A model generated the notes under the pieces. That model saw nothing but the letters and a program-made list of their open reading frames with translations, did not search any database and was not told the origin of the DNA. From UBA11358 sp049517655 (GTDB lineage Bacteria > Verrucomicrobiota > Verrucomicrobiia > Limisphaerales > UBA11358): a stretch of 64,000 bases of DNA. The position numbers were made by a program, and so were the translations under genes. Location of the stretch: contig JBEKRQ010000001.1 in NCBI GenBank assembly GCA_049517655.1, positions 62,001-126,000 on the forward strand. The letters are read 5' to 3'. Each line of letters begins with the position of its first letter. The stretch's first letter is position 1. Shown here one piece after another: positions 60,040 through 64,000 of the stretch.

Positions 60040-61239
60040 ATGAAAAAGACGTTCGACAGCATTGAATCGGTCGTAGCGGACATTCGCCGCGGTAAAATGG
60101 TCATCGTCGTGGACGACGCCGACCGCGAGAACGAAGGCGATTTGATCATGGCCGGCCAGCACGCCACCCCGGCCTCGGTCAATTTCATGGCCAGGTTCGG
60201 TCGCGGGCTGATTTGCGTGCCGACGACCGTCGAACGGTTGCAGCAACTTGGTATTAACCGCATGGTGCAACAGAACCGCGAAAGCTTCCGCACCGATTTT
60301 CATGTAAGCGTGGACGCTGCGCGCGGCATCACCACCGGCATCAGCGCCGCCGACCGCGCCAAGACCATTCAAATCCTGTCCGCGCCCGCCGCCGTGCCCG
60401 AAAACCTGGTGCAGCCCGGCCACATCTTCCCGTTGCGCGCGCGGCCCGGCGGCGTGCTCCAGCGCGCCGGTCACACCGAGGCCGGTGTGGATTTGACGCA
60501 ACTTGCCGGTTTGCGTCCCATCGGCGTGCTCTGCGAAATCATGAATGACGACGGCACGATGGCGCGGCTGCCGGAATTGCGGAAATTCGCACAAAAACAC
60601 CGGCTGAAAATTTGCACAATCGAGGATTTGATCCAATTCCGCCGCCTTCGTGAGAAACTCGTCGAAAAAATCGAGGTGGTGAAGCTGCCGACCGATTACG
60701 GCGATTTCGATTTGCATTTGTATCGTTCGTGTCTGGATGACCAGCATCACCTCGCGCTCGTTCACGGCGACGTGGCCGGACGCAAAAAAGTCCTCGTGCG
60801 CGTCCACAGCGAATGTCTGACCGGCGACGTGTTCGGTTCGCGCCGCTGCGATTGCGGGGCGCAACTGCATCAGGCCATGCGCCAGGTCGCCAAAGCCAAT
60901 TGCGGTGTGATTGTTTATATGCGGCAGGAAGGACGCGGTATCGGCCTCGCGCCGAAAATCAAGGCTTACAAATTGCAGGAGCAAGGCTACGACACCGTCG
61001 AAGCCAACGAAAAACTCGGTTACAGCACGGACCTGCGCGAATACGGCCTCGGCGCGCAAATCCTCGTTGACCTCGGCCTGAAAACCATCCGGCTGCTCAC
61101 GAACAATCCGAAAAAAGTCGTTGGGCTTGAGGGCTACGGACTGAAAATTGTCGAGCAGGTGCCGATTCGCGTGAAACCCAATCCGCACAACGAACGGTAT
61201 CTGAAAACAAAACGCGAAAAGCTGGGGCATTTACTATGA
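60040..61239 (+). CDS. ribBA: Bifunctional DHBP synthase/GTP cyclohydrolase II
   Basis: Fusion of 399 residues for riboflavin synthesis. The RibB half has DDADRENEGDLIMAGQ and TGISAADRAKTI; the RibA half has the zinc site GDVFGSRRCDCGAQLH and RQEGRGIGLAPKIKAY. The ATG at 60040 gives the usual MKKTFDSIESVVADIRRGK start; the extension to 59980 is rejected. Its stop overlaps the ATG of a small membrane protein. Confidence 0.95.
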   Translation: MKKTFDSIESVVADIRRGKMVIVVDDADRENEGDLIMAGQHATPASVNFMARFGRGLICVPTTVERLQQLGINRMVQQNRESFRTDFHVSVDAARGITTGISAADRAKTIQILSAPAAVPENLVQPGHIFPLRARPGGVLQRAGHTEAGVDLTQLAGLRPIGVLCEIMNDDGTMARLPELRKFAQKHRLKICTIEDLIQFRRLREKLVEKIEVVKLPTDYGDFDLHLYRSCLDDQHHLALVHGDVAGRKKVLVRVHSECLTGDVFGSRRCDCGAQLHQAMRQVAKANCGVIVYMRQEGRGIGLAPKIKAYKLQEQGYDTVEANEKLGYSTDLREYGLGAQILVDLGLKTIRLLTNNPKKVVGLEGYGLKIVEQVPIRVKPNPHNERYLKTKREKLGHLL

Positions 61240-61667
61240 AATACATTTGGTTAATAATAAATGTCAGTTTGATAATTTTTTCTGCATTCGGAGGATATTC
61301 CTTAATGTCGCCAGAACGACTTCAGCACATGAATCCAGATATTATTTATTGCTTAATCATTCTTGTAATTATGCCGTTATTTTCATTGGGCACTGTTTAT
61401 TATTCTATTAGTAGCGGAAAGTGTGAGACACTATTGCGCCCTTCTTGGGATCGGCACGCCGTAAACTGGTGGTATGACCCACTTCAGTCATTATTCATTT
61501 TCAATTTCGTTTGTGCAGGATTGGTGATCGGCAGTTCGTTACGCTTGTCAAATGGGAATGAAACTGGTTTTTGGTTGTTTGTCTCATTTTGTTGCATGGC
61601 AATCGGATTATTGATTGGCCAACTTCTTATTTATCGGATTTTTCGCGCACGGATTGTTAGTAGTTAA
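61236..61667 (+). CDS. Hypothetical membrane protein overlapping ribBA
   Basis: Protein of 143 residues in AT-rich DNA, with about four hydrophobic helices (IWLIINVSLIIFSAF, IIYCLIILVIMPLFSL, FIFNFVCAGLVIG, GFWLFVSFCCMAIGL). It overlaps ribBA by 4 bases (ATGA), so it is coupled to it. A flavin-related transport role is possible but there is no specific motif. Base composition differs sharply from ribBA, which suggests a later insertion. Confidence 0.65.
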   Translation: MKYIWLIINVSLIIFSAFGGYSLMSPERLQHMNPDIIYCLIILVIMPLFSLGTVYYSISSGKCETLLRPSWDRHAVNWWYDPLQSLFIFNFVCAGLVIGSSLRLSNGNETGFWLFVSFCCMAIGLLIGQLLIYRIFRARIVSS

Positions 61668-61681
61668 TTACAATTTTCTTT

Positions 61682-61759
61682 ATGTTGAAACCTATCAAAA
61701 CCAAAGTGACTCGCACCAGCGGCGGCACATTTGCCATCGTCGCCGTCCATTCTCATTAA
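61682..61759 (+). pseudogene. Fragment resembling the 5' end of ribH
   Basis: A 25-codon frame beginning with ATG and reading MLKPIKTKVTRTSGGTFAIV then stopping in a palindromic repeat. The phrase GGTFAIVA and the positions of the basic residues copy the N-terminus of the intact ribH 500 bases downstream (MLRKIRHKKVQTCGGTFAIVA). It is therefore a broken duplicate of the gene start. Confidence 0.7.
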
Positions 61760-62178
61760 CACCCTGCTTTAGCGGGGTGTTAATGAGGCAAAATGGATAA
61801 AAACCGTTTCAACGGTTTTGCGGGCGTGGGGGAAACCGCTGAAGCGGTTGAATTTCTTTCCTTGACCCTCCCCCCCGGCTGAAGCCGGGTGTTAATGAGA
61901 AATCGACGCCATCATCGCATTGTGTTTTGCCCCGTAGGGGCTTTGGAAATTAGCCAGCCACATTGTGGCTGGTATTGGAAACAAATCATCAGTGTCCTGA
62001 AGGGACATCGGATGCGTTCGCTTTCCGTCGTCCCTTGCGGGACGCAATTCTTCGCGGACGTTTTTCCAGCCACTTCGTGGCTGGCTAATTTCCCGTGTCG
62101 CTCCGCGCCTCTGCGCCTCTGCGTCTTTGCGTCTAAATTATTCGTGTCTATTTGTGTCCATTCGTGGTTAAATTCTCC
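61743..62178. repeat. Array of hairpin repeats between the ribH fragment and ribH
   Basis: No gene. Hairpins in order: CTCATTAACACC...GGTGTTAATGAG, AAACCGTTTCAACGGTTT, AACCGCTGAAGCGGTT, CCCGGCTGAAGCCGGG, CCCCGTAGGGG, and an inverted pair GAAATTAGCCAGCCAC (about 61946) / GTGGCTGGCTAATTTC (about 62078). A CTCTGCGTCTTTGCG simple repeat follows just before ribH. Confidence 0.8.
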
Positions 62179-62181
62179 GTG

Positions 62182-62655
62182 ATGCTTCGCAAGATTCGGC
62201 ATAAAAAAGTTCAGACGTGTGGCGGCACATTCGCCATTGTCGCGTCGCGCTACAACGCGCGTTACGTGGACGCGATGGTGCGCGCGGCACAGGCGGAATT
62301 GCTCCGTGCCGGAGCGGAAGTCCAGGTCGTCCGCGTGCCGGGCGCTTATGAAATTCCCGTTGTCGCCAAACGGCTGGCTCGCGTCTCGCTTTCAGCCATC
62401 ATTTGTCTGGGCGTGATTTTGCGCGGTGAAACGGTGCACGCGGCGCACATCGGCGAGGCGGTCAGCCGCGCGCTCATGCAAATCCAGCTCGCGCACGAAA
62501 TTCCCGTCGTTCATGAAGTCCTGCTTTTGGAAAATGAGGGACAGGCCCGTGTCCGTTGCCTCGGCAAGAAGCACAATCGCGGAACTGAAGCGGCGCAAAC
62601 GGCTTTGGCCATGGCACGGGTGATGAAAAGCCTGGATGGCAAAGGTGCGTTCTAA
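62182..62655 (+). CDS. ribH: 6,7-dimethyl-8-ribityllumazine synthase
   Basis: Protein of 157 residues from the ATG at 62182. The family phrases FAIVASRYNARYVDAMV, VVRVPGAYEIPVVAKRL and the active-site region CLGVILRGETVHAAHIGEAV are present. It condenses the RibBA-derived four-carbon unit with the pyrimidine, so RibBA and RibH act in one pathway. The C-terminal third (LLLENEGQARVRCLGKK) departs from the usual EQAxxRAG pattern, so it is somewhat divergent. Confidence 0.9.
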   Translation: MLRKIRHKKVQTCGGTFAIVASRYNARYVDAMVRAAQAELLRAGAEVQVVRVPGAYEIPVVAKRLARVSLSAIICLGVILRGETVHAAHIGEAVSRALMQIQLAHEIPVVHEVLLLENEGQARVRCLGKKHNRGTEAAQTALAMARVMKSLDGKGAF

Positions 62656-62663
62656 ATTTCAAG

Positions 62664-62882
62664 ATGCCCTATTTTGCAATTTTACTGATTGTCGTATTTG
62701 CGGTTTTCTTCTATCGCGCCGCGGAATTTGAAGACGAATCCAGTCTGATATGGTGCGGGTTGTCCATTTTGATTTCCGTGGCGACTTTGTTTTTTCTCCA
62801 TTGGGGCTGGCTTGGAACCATACTCGGCCAGGTCGGACTTTTTGTGGGCATCGGCATTTTTCGGGTGATGCGAAAATCGTAA
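62664..62882 (+). CDS. Small two-helix membrane protein
   Basis: A 72-residue protein with a hydrophobic start (YFAILLIVVFAVFFY) and a second long hydrophobic region ending GLFVGIGIFRVMRKS. It starts 8 bases after ribH. Family not recognised. Confidence 0.6.
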   Translation: MPYFAILLIVVFAVFFYRAAEFEDESSLIWCGLSILISVATLFFLHWGWLGTILGQVGLFVGIGIFRVMRKS

Positions 62883-62918
62883 ATCAGAAATTTCCAATCG
62901 CCAATCCGCAATCAAAAT

Positions 62919-62992
62919 GGTACGCCCGGCGCGAGTCGAACGCGCGACCCTCTGCTTAGAAGGCAGATGCTCTATCCATCTGAGCTACGGGC
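62919..62992 (-). tRNA. tRNA-Arg (anticodon TCT)
   Basis: A 74-base cloverleaf on the minus strand: acceptor GCGCCCG / CGGGCGT, D arm AGCTCAGATGGATAGAGC, anticodon loop CTTCTAA (TCT), T loop GTTCGACTC and encoded CCA. The plus-strand frame through it is spurious. From here to 63196 nothing else is seen. Confidence 0.96.
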
Positions 62993-63196
62993 GCAACCGA
63001 TTCACACTACCGATGCGGCGCGGCGCGCGCAAGCGCGGTTGTCTTGGCGGCGGTCCCGGCTTGGAGGCGCTTCAACCGTGCCGCTTGAAGATGAATTCTG
63101 CCCAAATGAAAACCACTGGGTTGCAAATGCTTTGGAAGCTGGTGAAGCATGGTGGGAAAAAGTCACTCTCCGATGGGGAAGTGAGTGAGTTGGGTT

Positions 63197-63808
63197 TCAT
63201 GATGAACAGCCGCACCCACAGCCGCCGGACGGCGTGGCGTTCGATGCGGATGATTGCATGGCCGCCGGAGCGAGACCCTTGGCAAACCGCTCCAGACGGG
63301 CAATGACATCAAAGCCAACGGACCTATCCACCTCGGCAAACTTCTCGCTCAATTCCTTCTGGTCGGCTTCCGTGAGGATCTTGTCAGCCATCGGAAAGAC
63401 CATCGCGTCTTCTTTCCAGATATGGTTCTGATAGAGGTTGACAATCCTGCGCAGTGTTTGAACCAGACCATCCTGTGCGCCGGGTCTCTTCTGCGTGTAA
63501 AAGGTTATCTCTTCTTCCAAGGTGCCGACCAGCGCACGGCCCCTTACATGTTCCTGGTTGAGTCCGCCAATTGGGCAGCCTTGCGGAGGCACGCCGCGTT
63601 TGACCAGCATCGGGAAGAACAGCGCCTCTTCCTTGCCGTGATGTAGTTTGTCCGCGTAGACACGGAAAAACTCCACCGCCGTTTTCAACAGAGCTACATC
63701 GGCGTGCCGGCCCTTCTCAATGGCGAGCGCGAGGTCGCCGAGAGCTTTCACCACGGTTTCAATAGTTCGATGCTCCGCTTCCATTACTTGGGTTGCTGTC
63801 ATGGTCAT
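63197..63808 (-). CDS. Hemerythrin HHE cation-binding domain protein
   Basis: From the ATG at 63808 the product has 203 residues. The four-helix bundle with EAEHRTIETVV, YADKLHHGKEEALFFPML, NQEHVRGRALV and NHIWKEDAMVFPMAD supplies the His/Glu ligands of a di-iron site. The C-terminus ends SGGCGCGCSS, an unusual Cys-rich tail. Such proteins bind O2 or NO or serve iron-sulfur repair; the role here is open. 63809-64000 holds no recognisable gene. Confidence 0.85.
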   Translation of the reverse strand: MTMTATQVMEAEHRTIETVVKALGDLALAIEKGRHADVALLKTAVEFFRVYADKLHHGKEEALFFPMLVKRGVPPQGCPIGGLNQEHVRGRALVGTLEEEITFYTQKRPGAQDGLVQTLRRIVNLYQNHIWKEDAMVFPMADKILTEADQKELSEKFAEVDRSVGFDVIARLERFAKGLAPAAMQSSASNATPSGGCGCGCSS

Positions 63809-64000
63809 GGTTTTTGGGACATTATTGGTTGTGTTGATGTTTAGATTCGTTTTCGACCGCTGCTTTTCAAGAAAGCTAACCGATTTTGGCTTAAAATCAA
63901 AACCCTGCCTGTGACACAACACTGCGAGTCAATTCAAATATGAACCGTTCGGACAGTCCCTTTGACAATGCCAGCCGTCTAAAGTAACAATAGCAAAACT

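Noticed and set aside
61743..62178. CRISPR array
   Set aside because: The hairpin units differ in sequence and spacing; no direct repeats of constant length with spacers occur here or elsewhere in the window.
62917..63306. Plus-strand reading frame of 129 codons
   Set aside because: It overlaps tRNA-Arg on the other strand and has no protein-like features.

Overview
The window looks like an ordinary, gene-dense stretch of a Gram-negative chromosome. It is moderately GC-rich and carries outer-membrane biogenesis genes (LolCE/LolD pair, LptD, WaaA, KdsD/KpsF). Gene content, polysaccharide/uronate catabolism and the abundant dispersed palindromes fit Verrucomicrobiota, probably the Pedosphaera/Limisphaera group. 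That placement is inference from family resemblance, not a measured phylogeny.

Layout. 1-6.1 kb: end of a membrane protein gene, lipoprotein-release ABC genes, a rhomboid protease and purB, then a repeat-bounded patch holding a hypothetical gene and the C-terminal remnant of a REP-associated (RAYT) transposase. 6.1-8.7 kb: a B12-binding radical SAM enzyme (HpnP-like) and a secreted protein. 8.7-11.8 kb: rpmH-rnpA-yidD-yidC-jag. 12.2-19.7 kb: a hexuronate catabolism region (MFS transporter, UxaC, SDR oxidoreductase, LarA/DUF2088 epimerase-like protein, KdgK-like kinase). 19.9-23.6 kb: a PilZ protein and the minus-strand coaD-DUF177-rpmF-plsX-fabH lipid/ribosome operon. 23.9-32.9 kb: M29 aminopeptidase, LysR regulator, a hybrid sensor kinase lacking its phospho-histidine, a ThiF/MoeB-rhodanese protein, mscL, rnc, mutL. 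33-38 kb: a predicted small RNA with its own promoter, tRNA-Asp, a glycosyltransferase-like gene, kdsD, pheA, scpB, scpA. 38.2-39.8 kb: a two-gene restriction-modification cassette. 39.8-54 kb: mfd, an ion antiporter, waaA, rpoD, a secreted GH2 glycosidase, holB, tRNA-Leu, hisF and a HEPN-like gene. 54-64 kb: lptD, an M64-type peptidase with a small partner, a sensor kinase, ribBA, ribH, tRNA-Arg and a hemerythrin.

The most unusual signal is not a single gene. Several families of short palindromes and simple repeats are scattered between genes, and the same families also lie in frame inside housekeeping genes (mfd at six places, the mutL linker, the scpA 3' end, the GH2 gene). One identical 20-mer sits inside both mutL and mfd in opposite orientation relative to the reading frame and is open in both. 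This resembles the Rickettsia palindromic elements that insert in coding sequence, and a RAYT remnant bounded by repeats in the same window gives a possible mobiliser. All function calls come from reading the sequence; no database search was run.
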